DNA of 64,000 nt from positions 10,769,395 through 10,833,394 of the forward strand of contig JACGWO010000004.1 in NCBI GenBank assembly GCA_034509735.1, written 5' to 3'. Below are positions 26,027 through 37,659 of this stretch, piece after piece. Position 1 is the stretch's first letter, and each line of letters begins with the position of its first letter. The position numbers and the translations under genes were made by a program. The notes under the pieces were generated by a model that saw nothing but the letters and a program-made list of their open reading frames with translations, did not search any database and was not told the DNA's origin. Source of the DNA: Sesamum alatum (Eukaryota > Streptophyta > Magnoliopsida > Lamiales > Pedaliaceae).

Positions 26027-28391
26027 TAAATTCATTTAAAGGAGTTTGACGTTACGCACAGGTACATAGCTGAGTCCATGATCAAAACGACTATTCTAGA
26101 TGTAGTACTAGTGCAATTTTATGTTGAATAAGATGGAGTCCTAGTCGTACAATTAAAGAGTGGCTTAATATTGATTATTAGACTCGATAACGAATATATT
26201 TATATCCAGAAATGAGTTATCTATAAGTCAATGATAAGGACTGAAAACACAAGGTGTTTCCAACGATTATGTTGAGTATTAGGCATGTATCCGGACGAAC
26301 GATTGATTACGAAGGTTGACCAAGCCACGATATGGCAATGAATAAAAGGGAATTAGTGTCTAAATTCGTTTAAAGGAGTTTTGTCGTTGCGCAAACGGAC
26401 AAAGCTAAGTCCAATGACTCAAACGAGGTGTTGTAAATGTAGTAACTAGTGCAATTTTATATTGAATAAGATGGAGTCCTACTCGTATAATCGAACAGTG
26501 GCTTTAATATTGATTATTAGAGTCGATATGAACATATTTTAAAAACCAGAAATGAGTCATCTATAAGTCAATGATAAGGACTGAAAACACAAGGTGTTTC
26601 CTACGATTGTGTTGAGTATTAGGCATGTATCCCGGACATACGATTGATTACGAAGGTTAACCAAGCCCTCGATATGAGAAGATAAAAGGGAATTAGTTTC
26701 TAAATTCATTTAAACGAGTTTGTCGTTGCGCGAAACGTACAAAGCTGAGTCCATGGCTCAAACGAGTGTTGTAGATGTAGTAGTACTAGTGCAATTTTAT
26801 GTTGAATAAGATGGAGTCCTAGTCGTACAATCGAAGAGTGGCTTTAATATTGATTATTAGAGTCGATACAAATATATTTATAGCCAGAAATGAGTCATCA
26901 ATAAGTCAATGATAAGGACTGAAAACACAAGGTGTTTTCCTATGATTATGTTGATATTAGGCATGTATCCGGACGTACGATTGATTACGAAGGTTGACCA
27001 AGCCCACGATATGGCAATGATAAAAGGGAATTAGTGTCTAAATTCGTTTAAAGGATTTTGTCGTTGCGCAAAGTACAAAGCAGAGTTCATTGCTTAAACG
27101 AGTGTTCTAGATGTAGTACTAGTGCAATTTTATATTGAATAAGATGGAGTCCTAGTTGTATAATCGAAGAGTGGCTTTAATATTGATTATTAGAGTCAAT
27201 ACGAATATATTTATAGCTATAAATGAGTCATATATCAGTCAATGATAAGAACTGAAAACACAAGGTGTTCCTACGATTGTGTTGAGTATTAGGCAAGTAT
27301 CCGGACGTACGATTGATTACGAAGGTTGACCAAGCCCTCGATATGGCAAAGATAAAAAGGAATTAGTGTATAAATTCGTTTGAAGAAGTTTGTCGTTGCG
27401 TAAAAGTACAAAGTTGAGTCAATGCCTCAAAACAAGTGCCCTAGATGTAGTACTAGTTTGCAATTTTATGTTGAATAAGATGGAGTCCAAGTCGTATAAT
27501 CGAAAGAGCGGCTTTAATATAGATTATTAGAGTCGATACGAGTTTATTAATAGCCAGTAATGAGTCATCTATCAGTCAATGATAAGGACTGGAAACACAA
27601 GGTGTTTCCTACGATTGTGTTGATTATTAGTCATGTATCCGGACGTACGGTTGATTACGAAGGTTGACCAAGCCCTCGATATGACAAAGATAAAAAAGAA
27701 ATTAGTGTGTAAATTCATTTAAAGGAGTTTGTTGTTGTGCACAGGTACATAGCTGAGTCATGGCTCAAACGAGTGTTCTAGATGTCAGTACTAGTGCAAT
27801 TTTTATGTTGAATAAGATAGAGTCCTAGTCATATAATAAACAAAGTGGCTTTAATATTGATTATTAGAGTCGGTACGAATATATTTATGGCCAAAAAATG
27901 AGTCATCTATCAGTCAATGATATGGACTGAAAATACGAGGTGTTTCCTCCGATTGTGTTGAGTATTAGGCATGTATCAGGACATACAATTGATTATGAAG
28001 GTTGACCAAGCCCTCGATATGGCAAGGATAAAAGGGAATTAGTGTCTAAATTCGTTTAAAGGAGTTTGTCATTGGGCAAAGGTACAAAAGTTGAGTCCAT
28101 GGCTCAAATGAGTGTTCAAGATGTAGTCCTAGTGCATTTTTATGTTGAATAAGATGGAGTCCTAGTCGTATAACCAAAGAGTGGCTTTAATATTGATTAT
28201 TAGAGTCGATACGAATATATTTATAGCCAGTAATGAGTTATCTATCAGTCAATGATAAGGACTGGAAACACAAGATGTTTCCTATGATTGTGTTGAGTAT
28301 TAGGCATGTATCCGGACGTACGATTGATTACGAAGGTTGACCATGCCCTCGATATGACAAAGATAAAAGGGAATTAGTGTGTAAATTCATT
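26027..28391 (-). repeat. Satellite array, reverse block 2 (~7 copies)
   Basis: Seven subfamily II-type monomers lie between the two LINE copies. They correspond one for one with monomers in 29367-31700 and partly with those before 25049, as part of the 3.3-kb repeat. Small insertions such as TGTAGTAACTAG or GATGTCAGTACTAG distinguish individual copies. Nothing else is seen in the block. Confidence 0.95.
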
Positions 28392-29366
28392 ATAACTTGG
28401 CTTCTCTCCTCCGATCTCCCCTGGACCCTCTCGGATTCTTTGGAGCTCCCATAGCAGTTTACTCTCTAACTCGGACGCTCTGGGCATCTTGCAAACCCCC
28501 GGACCGAAGGTGGAGTGGTCTTCCTTATTCTATGGCCCTTTCCGCATACACCGAAATCTTTTTATTCTGTGTCTCGCTATTAGAGAGCGTCTCTCTACCA
28601 TGGATAAGCCTTGGTGCCCACCGGATTCTTGGGAGTGCGTCCTCTGTAATTCTGGAATGGCTGAGAGCCACGCTCACCTCTTCTTTGAATGCACTTTCTC
28701 CCGGAAATGCTTTTCCCTTCTTAGACAGCGTACCAAGATTCAATGGTCTCATTCTTCGTGGATTTTAGGCATCAGATGGGCCTCCATTCGATGGCGTGGT
28801 AAACATATCATTAACGCAGCATACCGTGCCACTCTTGCCTCTCTTGTTTATCACATTTAGCGTGAGTGTAATGCTCGTAGATTCCAAAACTCCTCCCTTT
28901 CAATTAATGCTTTTGTGGATCTTGTTCTTGAGCAGGTTCGCACACGCATCAACGAAGATGACTTGAAGCCCGCACTTCAAACTTTTGCCCTTTTACGCCT
29001 TTGGCGCATCCCATGGAGCCACCCTATTGAATAATTGCTGGTTCTTGTAGATTGCTGATTGTTGTTGACTGTTGATTGTTGTTTTTTTTGGGTTTGACTT
29101 GTTGATTTTCCCCCCTTGTTGTTTTGGACCGGCTTGTTGCCGTGATTGGTCTGTTCTTTTGTTTTTCTGCCATTGATTCCGCTTTGGAATAGCTTGTTGT
29201 TATGTTCCCTCTTTAGCCCCTTGTTGGGATTGGCTTGTTGATGTTGCTTTATGCCCAGGATTGCTGACTGTTGCCTTCCTGGGAACACTCTTCGGACAGG
29301 GCGGTTTTGCCTTTGTCATTGTTGTTAACACTCCTTTTATTTATGAAATTTACATTTACCTAAAAA
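28392..29366 (+). mobile_element. 5'-truncated L1-type LINE, copy 2 (co-duplicated with satellite)
   Basis: This 975-bp insert is nearly identical to the one at 25050-26026. It begins at the same ORF2 position (ACTTGGCTTCTCTCC against TCTTGGCTTCTCTCC), has the same flank TAAATTCATT on the left, and TATATTCATT, one substitution away, on the right. It lies in the same monomer of the 3.3-kb repeat. An independent insertion would not share truncation point and target site, so this is a duplicate of copy 1. Confidence 0.92.
28397..29034 (+). pseudogene. LINE ORF2 C-terminus with zf-RVT domain, copy 2
   Basis: Same zinc-binding ORF2 tail as copy 1. The best frame (28489-28860) carries VEWSSLFYGPFRIHR, AIRERLSTMDKPW and the pattern CVLCNSGMAESHAHLFFEC, where the second cysteine (Tyr in copy 1) is kept. 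It also stays in frame through RWRGKHIINAAYRATLASLVYHI, where copy 1 has shifted, so copy 2 is nearer to the ancestral state there. A TAG at 28858-28860 then breaks the frame, and the last stretch ends at the stop 29032-29034. Near the left end a base is missing relative to copy 1 (CTCTCC-TCC against CTCTCCCTCC). No catalytic RT motif is present and no function is expected. Confidence 0.86.
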
Positions 29367-32015
29367 TATATTCATTTAAAGGAGTTTGTCGTTACGTACA
29401 AGGTATATAGCTGAGTCCATGGCTCAAACGACTGTTCTAGATGTAGTACTAGTGCAATTTTATGTTGAATAAGATGGAGTCCTAGTCGTACAATTGAAGA
29501 GTGGCTTTAATATTGATTATAATAGTCGATACGAATATATTTATATCCAGAAATGAGTTATCTATAAGTCAATGATAAGGACTGAAAAACACAAGGTGTT
29601 TCCTTTCGATTTGTTGAGTATTAGGCATGTATCCGGACGTACGATTGATTACGAAGGTTGATCAAGCCCACGATATGGCAATGATAAAAGGGAATTAGTG
29701 TCTAAATTCGTTTAAAGGAGTTTGTCGTTGCGCAAACGGACAAAGCTAAGTCCATGACTCAAAATGAGTGTTATAGATGTAGTACTAGTGCAATTTTATA
29801 TTGAATAAGATGGAGTCCTACTCGTATAATCGAACAGTGGCTTTAATATTGATTATTAGAGTCGATATGAATATATTTTAAAACCAGAAATGAGTCATCT
29901 ATCAATCAATGATAAGGACTGAAAACACAGGTGTTTCCTACGATTGTGTTGAGTATTAGGCATGTATCCGGACATACGATTGATTACGAAGGTTAACCAA
30001 GCCCTCGATATGGAGAAGATAAAAGGGAATTAGTGTCTAAATTCGTTTAAAGGAGTTTGTCGTTGCGCAAACGTACAAAGCTGAGTCCATGGCTCAAACG
30101 AGTGTTGTAGATGGAGTCCTAGTCGTACAATCGAAGAGTGGCTTTAATATTGATTATTAGAGTCGATACAATAAATATATTTATAGCCAGAAATGAGTCA
30201 TCTATAATTCAATGATAAGGACTGAAACACAAGGTGTTTCCTACGATTATGTTGAGTATTAGGCATGTGTCCGGACGTACGATTGATTACAAAGGTTGAC
30301 CAAGCCCACGATATGGCAATGATAAAAGGGAATTAGTGTCTAAATTCGTTTGAAGGATTTTGTCGTTGCGCAAAAGTACAAAGCTGAGTTCATGGCTCAA
30401 ACGAGTGTTCTAGATGTAGTACTAGTGCAGTTTAATGTTGAATAAGATGGAGTCCTAGTCGTACAATCGAAGAGTGGCTTTAATATTGATTATTAGAGTC
30501 GATACGAATATATTTATAGCCATAAATGAGCCATATATCAGTCAATGATAAGAACTGAAAACAAAAGGTGTTTCCTACGACTGTGTTGTGTATTAGGCAA
30601 GTATCCGAAGTACGATTGATTACGAAGGTTGACCAAGCCCTCGATATGGCAAAGATAAAAGGGAATTATTGTATAAATTCGTTTGAAGAAGTTTTTCGTT
30701 GCGTAAAGGTACAAAGTTGAGTCCATGCCTCAAACGAGTGTTCTAGATATAGTACTAGTGCAATTTTATGTTGAATAAGATGGAGTCCAAGTCGTATAAT
30801 CGAAGAGTGGCTTTAATATTGATTACTAGAGTCGATACGAGTTTATTTATAGCCAGTAATGAGTTATCTATCAGTCAATGATAAGGACTGGAAACACAAG
30901 GTGTTTCCTACGATTGTATTGAGTATTAGGCATGTATCCGGACGTACGGTTGATTACGAAGGTTGACCAAGCCCTCGATATGAACAAAGATAAAAAGAAA
31001 TTAGTGTGTAAATTCATTTAAAGGAGTTTGTCATTGCGCACAGGTACATAGCTGAGTCATGGCTCGAACGAGAGTTCTAGATGTAGTACTAGTGCAATTT
31101 TATGTTGAATAAGATAGAGTCCTAGTCATATAATCACAAAGTGGCTTTAATATTGATTATTAGAGTCGATACGAAATATATTTATGGCCAAAAAATGAGT
31201 CATCTATCAGTCAATGAAAAAGGACTAAAAATACAAGGTGTTTCCTCCGATTGTGTTGAGTATTAGGCATGTATCAGGACATACAGTTGATTATGAAGGT
31301 TGACCAAGTCGTCGATATGGCAAGGATAAAAGGGAATTGGTGTCTAAATCGTTTAAAGGAGTTTGTCGTTGGCAAAGGTACAAAAGTTGAGACCATGGCT
31401 CAAATGAGTGTTCAAGATGTAGTCCTAGTGCATTTTTATGTTGAATAAGATGGAGTCCTAGTCGTACAATCGAAGAGTGGCTTTAATATTGATTATTTAG
31501 AGTCGATACGAATATATTTATTAGCCAAAAATGAGTCATCTATCAGTCAATGATAAGGACTGAAAACACAAGGTGTTTCCTACGATTGTGGTGAGTATTA
31601 GGCATGTATTCGGACGTACGATTGATTACGATAGTTGATCAAGCCCCTGGCAAGGATAAAAGGGAATTAGTGTCTAAATTCATTTAAAGGAGTTTGTCGT
31701 TGTGCAAAAGTACAAAGCTGAGTCCATGGCTCAAACGAGTGTTCTACATGTAGTACTAGGTGCAGTTTAATGTTGAATAGGATGGATTACTAGTAATATT
31801 AATCGAATACGACTATATTTATAGCCATAAATGAGTCATCTATTAGTCAATGATAAGGACTAAAAAACACAAGGTGTTTTCCTACGATTGTGTTGAGTAT
31901 TAGGCATGTATCTGGATGTAATGATTATTACGAAGGTTGACCAAAGCCTCAATATGGCAAAGATAAAACGGAATTAGTGTCTAAATTCGTTTAAAGGATT
32001 TTGTCGTTGCGCAAA
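29367..32015 (-). repeat. Satellite array, reverse block 3 (~8 copies)
   Basis: The block continues the 3.3-kb higher-order repeat to about 31450 and then passes into less regular monomers. One is internally rearranged near 31770-31810 (GATGGATTACTAGTAATATTAATCG). The block ends in TTGTCGTTGCGCAAA at the 5' LTR of the complete retrotransposon; the last five bases, GCAAA, are that element's target duplication. Confidence 0.95.
32011..32015. repeat. Target-site duplication of element B (left)
   Basis: GCAAA precedes the 5' LTR and is repeated at 38127-38131 after the 3' LTR. Joining the flanks restores the normal satellite reading TTGCGCAAAGG/GACAAAG-type sequence. Five bases is the usual size for Ty3/gypsy integrase. 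Confidence 0.92.
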
Positions 32016-32778
32016 TGATGGGACCATCCGAAGCTTACAACTCAAAGCAAACAAAGATCCTTTGAGAATTAATGGGGGCCCGATTACTAGGGCATGAGCT
32101 AAGAAAATGAACAAAGCTTTGATGATTCTTATTGATGAAATCAACGGGCCAATGCATGAGAGATCAATGGAAGGTCCAATGATGAATATTCTTCAAGTAG
32201 ATGGGCTAGAATGCGTCTAATAGTTGGGCTCAAGGTTTGAAGACTTCATTTGAAGAAAAAAAGAGGCCACAAATTCGTCCAACCCACCAAGCCCAAAAGA
32301 GAGTCCATTATTTTTGTCTAAATTAGTTTATTCCAAGAGACATCATAGTAGTCAAAGGGTCATTCTTGTTTTTCCAAGTCTTGTTAATGTCGTCAAAAGT
32401 GTCACTTTACTGCTCCTAAAGTCCCAAGGTTAGAATGAACTCTTGAGACCCTTGGGCATCCATTTGAAGCCTATAAAAGGCCATGGTTATCATTTGTAAA
32501 AATCAGACTTTTGAATTAATATAAACTTCTTCTTGTGAGGTTGAATTCTCTTTGTAGAGTTTCAATTGTTTAGAACTTATCAAGATATTTGAGCAAATAT
32601 CTTGTGGCGTTCACCCATACCAAGGTTCTTGGCTGCCCATATAGCCAACGGGTCAAGGTGCTCTCAAGCTCCAGGTACGATCAAACTAGATCATCGATCT
32701 GGGATATCCGCTGCTTATTTCTAGACGTTTGGTTCTTGGATCCTTATATCCAATGGGTCTCACGTCCTATCTGTATCA
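32016..32778 (+). repeat. 5' LTR of element B
   Basis: Begins TGATGGGACC and ends CTGTATCA. It aligns over its length with 37351-38126. Differences include a missing stretch near 32328 (TTTATTCCAAGAGAC against TTTATTTTCAGCATTAGAAGG and on) and many single-base changes. Confidence 0.93.
32470..32480 (+). promoter_or_regulatory. TATA box in 5' LTR of element B
   Basis: CCTATAAAAGG followed by CCATGG, matching the LTR of element A and the 3' LTR copy at 37821. It is placed to start the genomic transcript within the LTR. Confidence 0.65.
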
Positions 32779-32781
32779 TTT

Positions 32782-32793
32782 TGGTATCAGAGC
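32782..32793 (+). other. Primer-binding site, initiator methionine tRNA
   Basis: TGGTATCAGAGC lies three bases after the end of the 5' LTR. It is complementary to the 3' end of plant initiator tRNA-Met, the commonest primer of plant LTR retrotransposons. The match weakens after these 12 bases. Confidence 0.9.
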
Positions 32794-32839
32794 AATCTGG
32801 TATTGATCTGATTTTGTTATCTTCTTGCATATTTAGTTC

Positions 32840-32955
32840 AAAAAAAAAAAACGAGCAGCAAAAAAAAAATTCGTTCAAAAAAAGAGAAGGCCAAAAAAAA
32901 AAAAAAAAAACAACAAAAGTGAAAAAAGTGGCCATTTGAAAAAAAAAACGAAAAA

Positions 32956-32986
<31 letters not shown>

Positions 32987-32987
32987 T
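32840..32987 (+). repeat. A-rich and (TA)n low-complexity tract in element leader
   Basis: Several runs of 8 to 18 A, broken by short GC-containing pieces, are followed by a (TA)n run of about 13 units ending near 32987. The tract lies in the untranslated leader between primer-binding site and gag. The short open frame across it is a by-product of the A-runs. Confidence 0.85.
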
Positions 32988-33228
32988 TGAAGTATTCATT
33001 CATCTCTTGTTATTGTTAAATACCATCAACAAAAATCAGCCATCATCTAGTTGTTCGAAATTTTTCTTGTTCGGTTCTATTCTAATTGAGCCTACGAAGA
33101 GAATTTGAGAGGTAAAAGGCAAGAGTGTGTGAGTTTATTAGAGGGGAGGTAAAAGCCTATGAGTGAAACACGAGTGTTGTGAGAAATTATTTTTGAGTGA
33201 TACACGAGTAAATTGTGAGGGTTCTACA

Positions 33229-34220
33229 ATGGAAGGGACTTCTACCAATACGGGAAACGAGTTCACCGTTCAAGCTATGCAACAACAATTTGCAAGATTC
33301 GGAGGCAATTCTTGAAGGCATAACCGATCGTTTGGAGAGGTTGGAACAAACCAACTCCTAGGAGAACGCGGAAATCACCAAATCTGTCAATTGGAGTCCG
33401 AAGAGGAGGAAGAAGTGGAGCCTCCACATCGTGGCCATAGGGGAGGAAGAAGACGGCAAAGCAGTGAAGTGGACCGAGATTTGGGAAGCATAAAACTGAA
33501 CATTCCCACATTTCAAGGAAGAAGTGATCCGGAAGGCATATTTAGAGTGGAAAAAAGGACGGATCTTATCTTTGAGTGTCATAACTACTCCAAGCAGAAG
33601 AAGGTGAAACTTGCTGCAATTGAGTTCACCGACTATGCTATAGTTTGGTGGGATTAATTGATCACAAACCGAAGGAGGTATGGAGAGAGACCTATCTCTA
33701 CTTGGGCTGAAATGAAATCCATCATGCGTAAGAGATTCGTTCCTTCACATTATTTTCGTGATTTGTATCAAAAACTCCAAACTATGACACAAGGTGTGAA
33801 ATCCGTGGATGAATATTACAAAGAGATCGAGATCGCTATGATTAGAGCGAATGTTGAAGAAGAGCGAGAGGCCACCATGGCAAAGTTCTTAAATGGTTTG
33901 AACCAAGAGATAGCCAACATTGTAGAGCTGCAACATTATGTCGAGCTTGAGGACATGGTGCACATAGCCATGAAGGTGGAAAAACAACTGAAGAGGAAGG
34001 GATCGAATCAAAGAAACTTTACATCCAATTTTCAGCCACCAAACAAGGCGAAAGAAGGGGCTTTCGAAAACAAGTTTTGGGGATCACCTCCAAAACCCAA
34101 AATGAGGCGTCTAAAGCCAAATCTAATGAGTAGAAAAGGAAACCTATCTCATCTTCATCCCGAAGTCGAGATATTAAATGTTTTCGTTGTCAAGTTATAG
34201 GCCATATTGCATCTGAATGC
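33229..34220 (+). pseudogene. gag: Retrotransposon gag (capsid and zinc knuckle), broken
   Basis: Gag forms the particle that packages retrotransposon RNA. The likely start is ATG 33229 (MEGTSTNTGNEFTVQAMQQQ). A frameshift near 33300 and a TAG near 33360 break the N-terminal part. The main capsid domain (retrotransposon gag family) runs from about 33478, with LNIPTFQGRSDPEG, a TAA at 33655-33657 just after IVWWD, then RPISTWAEMKSIMRKRFVP and QGVKSVDEYYKEIE. A further shift before 34179 leads to the zinc knuckle CFRCQVIGHIASEC (34179-34220), with all four metal ligands kept. At least two stops and two shifts mean no full product. Confidence 0.88.
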
Positions 34221-36085
34221 ATCAACAAGAGAGTGTATCTTAAAAATGGCTCGAGCGATCATAACATCGAAGAGCTTCTAAACATCGACGATCATCATAC
34301 AAGATGTCTAGTTCAAGGAAGGTATGATGCCTAGTTGTGAATGTAGCAACCACGAAGCATCATAAGTTTGCAATGCGATTGTGGGAAATCGTCTCATTTT
34401 CCACCAGTGCCAATCATGCTGTCACACAGACCGGCAGTTCGATAGGAGGGTGAATTTGATGTTTTCTAAACCGTTACACACTCAAGCATCATGATCGGAA
34501 CATTTAAGCTTGTTTTCCTTTGACCCCAACAAGTTAAGAAGAATTTCCGTTCTCAATCAAGAAAATTGAGGAGAGCCCAAGAATGAGGTGAAAAATCTGA
34601 GGGCCAAAAGAAGGACTTTCTATGACAGAAGCAAAGTGAGATGAAAAAAAGAGGGGCATTGCTTGAAAAAAAGAGTGGGTTAGTGATGGTGTTAAGGAGG
34701 CACTGAACATAACGAATTGTGTCTCTTTTGAAGGAATGATGACGTCTTCCCGGGAAAGAAGAGCCAGCGGATTGCCACCAATAAGGGAATTGAGCATCAA
34801 ATGGACTTCATTTCCAGGGGCCGTACTACCAAACTGACCAGCTTATAGGGTGAATTCCGAGGAGACAAAGGAAATCCAAAGGCAAGTGGAGGAATTGTTA
34901 ACAAAAGGGAAGATTCGAGAAAGCATGAGTCCATGTGCCGTATCGGTGATCGTAGTACCAAAGAAAGATGGATCATGGCGAATGTGTACAGATTGTCGAA
35001 GCCATCAATAAAATCACGGTAAAGTATCGCTATCCTATTCCTAGGTTAGATGATATGCTTGATGAATTGTATGGTGCTATAATCTTCACAAAAGATTGAT
35101 TTAAAGAGTGGATATCATCAAATCCGGATTAGAGAAGGGGATGAATGGAAAACTGCTTTTAAAACAAAATATGGTTTATATGAATGGTTAGTCATGCCTT
35201 TTGGGTTAACTAATGCACCAAGCACTTTTCATGAGATTAATGAACCATGTTTTGCGTGCCTTTATTGGGAAAGTTTGTGGTAGTTTACTTTGATGACATC
35301 CTTATATATAGCAAAAGCATAGAAGAACATCTTGAACATGTACTTGCTGTGCTAGGCACTTTAAGAGGAGAATCATTGTATGCTAATCTTAAGAAGTGTT
35401 TCTTTTGCATGGATAAAGTTGTTTTTCTTGGATTTGTGGTAAGTGCTAATGGAATTGAAATGGAAAAGGATAAAGTCAAGGCTATTCTAGATTGGCCAAC
35501 TCCTAAGAACATTGATGGTAAGAAGTTTTCATGGTCTTGCAAGCTTCTATAGGCAGTTTGTAAAGGATTTTAGTACCATTGCTGGTCCATTAAATGAAAT
35601 CGTTAAGAAAGAAGTTGGTTTTCATTGGGGAGAAAAACAATGACAAGCTTTTGATCTCCTAAAAGAAAAACTAACTACTGCGCCTATTCTTCCATTGCCT
35701 AACTTTGATAAATCATTTGAACTGAATGTGATGCATCTGGAGTCGGGGTAGGAGCTGTTTTGGATGCAAGAGGGACGACCAATTGCATACTTCAGCGAGA
35801 AGTTGTTAGGGAGCTCAAATTGAACTATCCGGCATACAATAAGGAGCTTTATGCTTTGGTGAGAGCATTAAAGACATGGCAGCACTACTTGTGGCCAAAG
35901 GAGTTTGTGATTCATACGGATCACGAGTCTCTTAAGTATCTCAAAGGCCAAGGTAAGTTGAGCAAGAGGCATATGAAATGGGTGGAATTCATTGAATCAT
36001 TTCCTTATGCGATCAAATACAAGAAAGGAAAGGAAAACATTGTAGCTGATGCATTATCCGGAAGGTATGCTTTAATCACTACTTT
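34221..36085 (+). pseudogene. pol: Retrotransposon pol: protease remnant, reverse transcriptase, RNase H, broken
   Basis: After the zinc knuckle no Asp-Ser/Thr-Gly protease site can be found; the stretch 34240-34420 looks deleted or scrambled. A post-protease QFDRRV-like piece is near 34440. RT begins about 34740 with GLPPIRE and [13 protein letters not shown], continues through GYHQIRI-type and [14 protein letters not shown] motifs near 35200, and has the catalytic YFDD at 35286-35297. The RT C-terminal part (FLGFVVSANGIEM) follows. RNase H runs from about 35690 to 36085, with TDHESLKYL and [13 protein letters not shown] at its end. Stops and shifts near 34845, 35000, 35095, 35550 and 35640 break the frame. 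The family's role would be cDNA synthesis; this copy cannot do it. Confidence 0.88.
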
Positions 36086-37659
36086 GAGCTCTAAACTTCT
36101 TGGTTTTGAGTCAATAAAAGAAATGTATTGCCAATGATTCTGATTTTGGAGTCTATTTATTTAGCTTATGAACATGCTGCGTTTGGGAAGTTCTATAAAC
36201 ATGAGGGATACTTGTTTCGTGAAAATAAACTTTGCATCCCTAAATGTTCTATCCGGAGGTTGCTTGTTAGAGAGGCACACGGGGGAGGTTTAATGGGACA
36301 CTTTGGTGTACATAAAACCATAGAAGTATTACGTGAATCATTTCTTTTTGGCCTGGTATGCGTGTTGATGTTGAGAAAATATGTGATCAGTGCATAACTT
36401 GTAAATGTGCCAAATCAAAATCAAAACCTCAAGGATTGTATCAACCTTTACCTATTCCTAGTGAACCATGGGTGGACATCTCTATGGATTTTGTTTTGGG
36501 TTTACCTAGGACAAAAAAAAGGAAGAGATTCTGTGTTTGTGGTTGTTGATAGATTTCTAAAATGGCTCATTTCATTCCATGTCATAAAAGTGATGATGCT
36601 ATTCATATTGCTGATTTGTTCTTTCGAGAAATTGTGAGATTACATGGAGTTCCAAGAATAATTGTGAGTGACACAGATGCAAAATTTTTGAGTCATTTTT
36701 TGGCGTGTGTTGTGGAGTAAATTGGGAACTAAACTTCTATTTTCTACTACTTGTCATCCACAAACTGATGGACAAACTGAAGTAGTGAATAGGACCTTAT
36801 CTCAATTGCTTAGAGCTTTGATTCAAAAGAACTTGAAGAACTGGGAAGATTGTTTGCCATTTGCTGAATTTGCATATAACAGGAGTGTTCATTCTGCTAC
36901 TAAATTTATTCCTTTTGAAATTGTTTATGGCTTCAATCCATTGACTGCACTTGATCTTGTGCCTATTCCTGTTGATGAGCGAACGAATCTTGATGGAAAA
37001 GCCAAGGCAGAATTGATAAAGAGGTTGCATGAAAAGGTAAAGCTCAATATTGAGAAGCAAACTGAACATTATGCAAAACAAGCCAACAAAGGGCGCAAGC
37101 AAGTCATTTTTGAGCCTGGTGATTGGGTTTGGTTGCACTTGAGAAAAGAGAGATTTGCCGCAAAGCGAAGATCAAAATTGCAAGCGAGGGAGGATGGTCC
37201 ATCTCAAGTGATTGCCAGGATCAACGATAATGCCTACAAACTAGACCTTCCCGGTGAGTATAATGTGAGCGCTTCTTTTAATGTGACTGATCTTTCTCCT
37301 TTTGATGCAGAATCAGATTCGAGGTCGAATCCTTCTGAAGACGGAGGGAATGATGGGGACCATCCGAAGCTTACAACTCAAAGCAACGAAGATCCTTTGA
37401 GAATTAATGGGGCCCGATTACGAGGGCAAGAGCTAAGAAAATGAACAAAGCTTTGATGATTCTTATTGATGAAATCAATGGGCCAATACATGACAGATCA
37501 ATAGAAGGTCCAATGATGAATATTCTTCAAGTAGATGGGCTAGATGCATCTAATAGTTGGGCTCAAGGTTTGAAGACTTCATTTGAAGAAAAAGAGGCCA
37601 CAAATTCGTCCAAACCCACCAAGCCCAAAAAGAGAGTCCATTATTTTTGTCTAAATTAG
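36086..37659 (+). pseudogene. pol: Retrotransposon integrase and LTR-encoded C-terminal tail, broken
   Basis: Integrase parts appear in several frames: the first half of the HHCC finger ([11 protein letters not shown], about 36270-36310), its cysteine half (CDQCITC, about 36379), the first catalytic Asp in [11 protein letters not shown] (near 36480), the second in the VSDTDAKF segment (near 36670), and Glu in [10 protein letters not shown] (about 36780). The GPF/Y-type module is near 37195, with Ser in place of Phe ([11 protein letters not shown]). One frame stays open to 37444 and enters the 3' LTR. In a shifted frame the LTR continues with [10 protein letters not shown] and runs to a stop at 37657-37659, as in element A. 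That tail is shared by both elements and is a CRM-like trait. Confidence 0.87.
37337..37350 (+). other. Polypurine tract of element B
   Basis: GAAGACGGAGGGAA is purine except for one C and ends at the base before the 3' LTR start TGATGGGG. It lies inside the coding frame, as in element A. Confidence 0.75.

Larger units (their letters stand above)
23650..31450 (-). repeat. 3.3-kb higher-order satellite repeat, three copies
   Basis: Private variants recur in the same order at about 3.3-kb steps. CCTCCGATTGTGTTGAG is at 24605, 27946 and 31244 (steps 3341 and 3298). The GTGTATAAATTC variant with GAAGAAGTTT or a close form is near 24030, 27366 and 30666. The TTTAAAGGATTTTG type followed by GAGTTCAT is near 23720, 27047 and 30352. 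The first two units each carry the same LINE at the same place; the third has the corresponding site empty at 31675-31684. Without the LINE, the spacing holds about seven monomers. Confidence 0.85.

Noticed and set aside
25050..29366. Two independent LINE insertions
   Set aside because: Same truncation point, same flank and co-varying satellite neighbours show a single insertion followed by duplication.
32589..32939. 116-residue Lys-rich plus-strand open frame and its minus-strand counterpart
   Set aside because: It spans LTR end, primer-binding site and A-runs in the retrotransposon leader; low complexity explains it.
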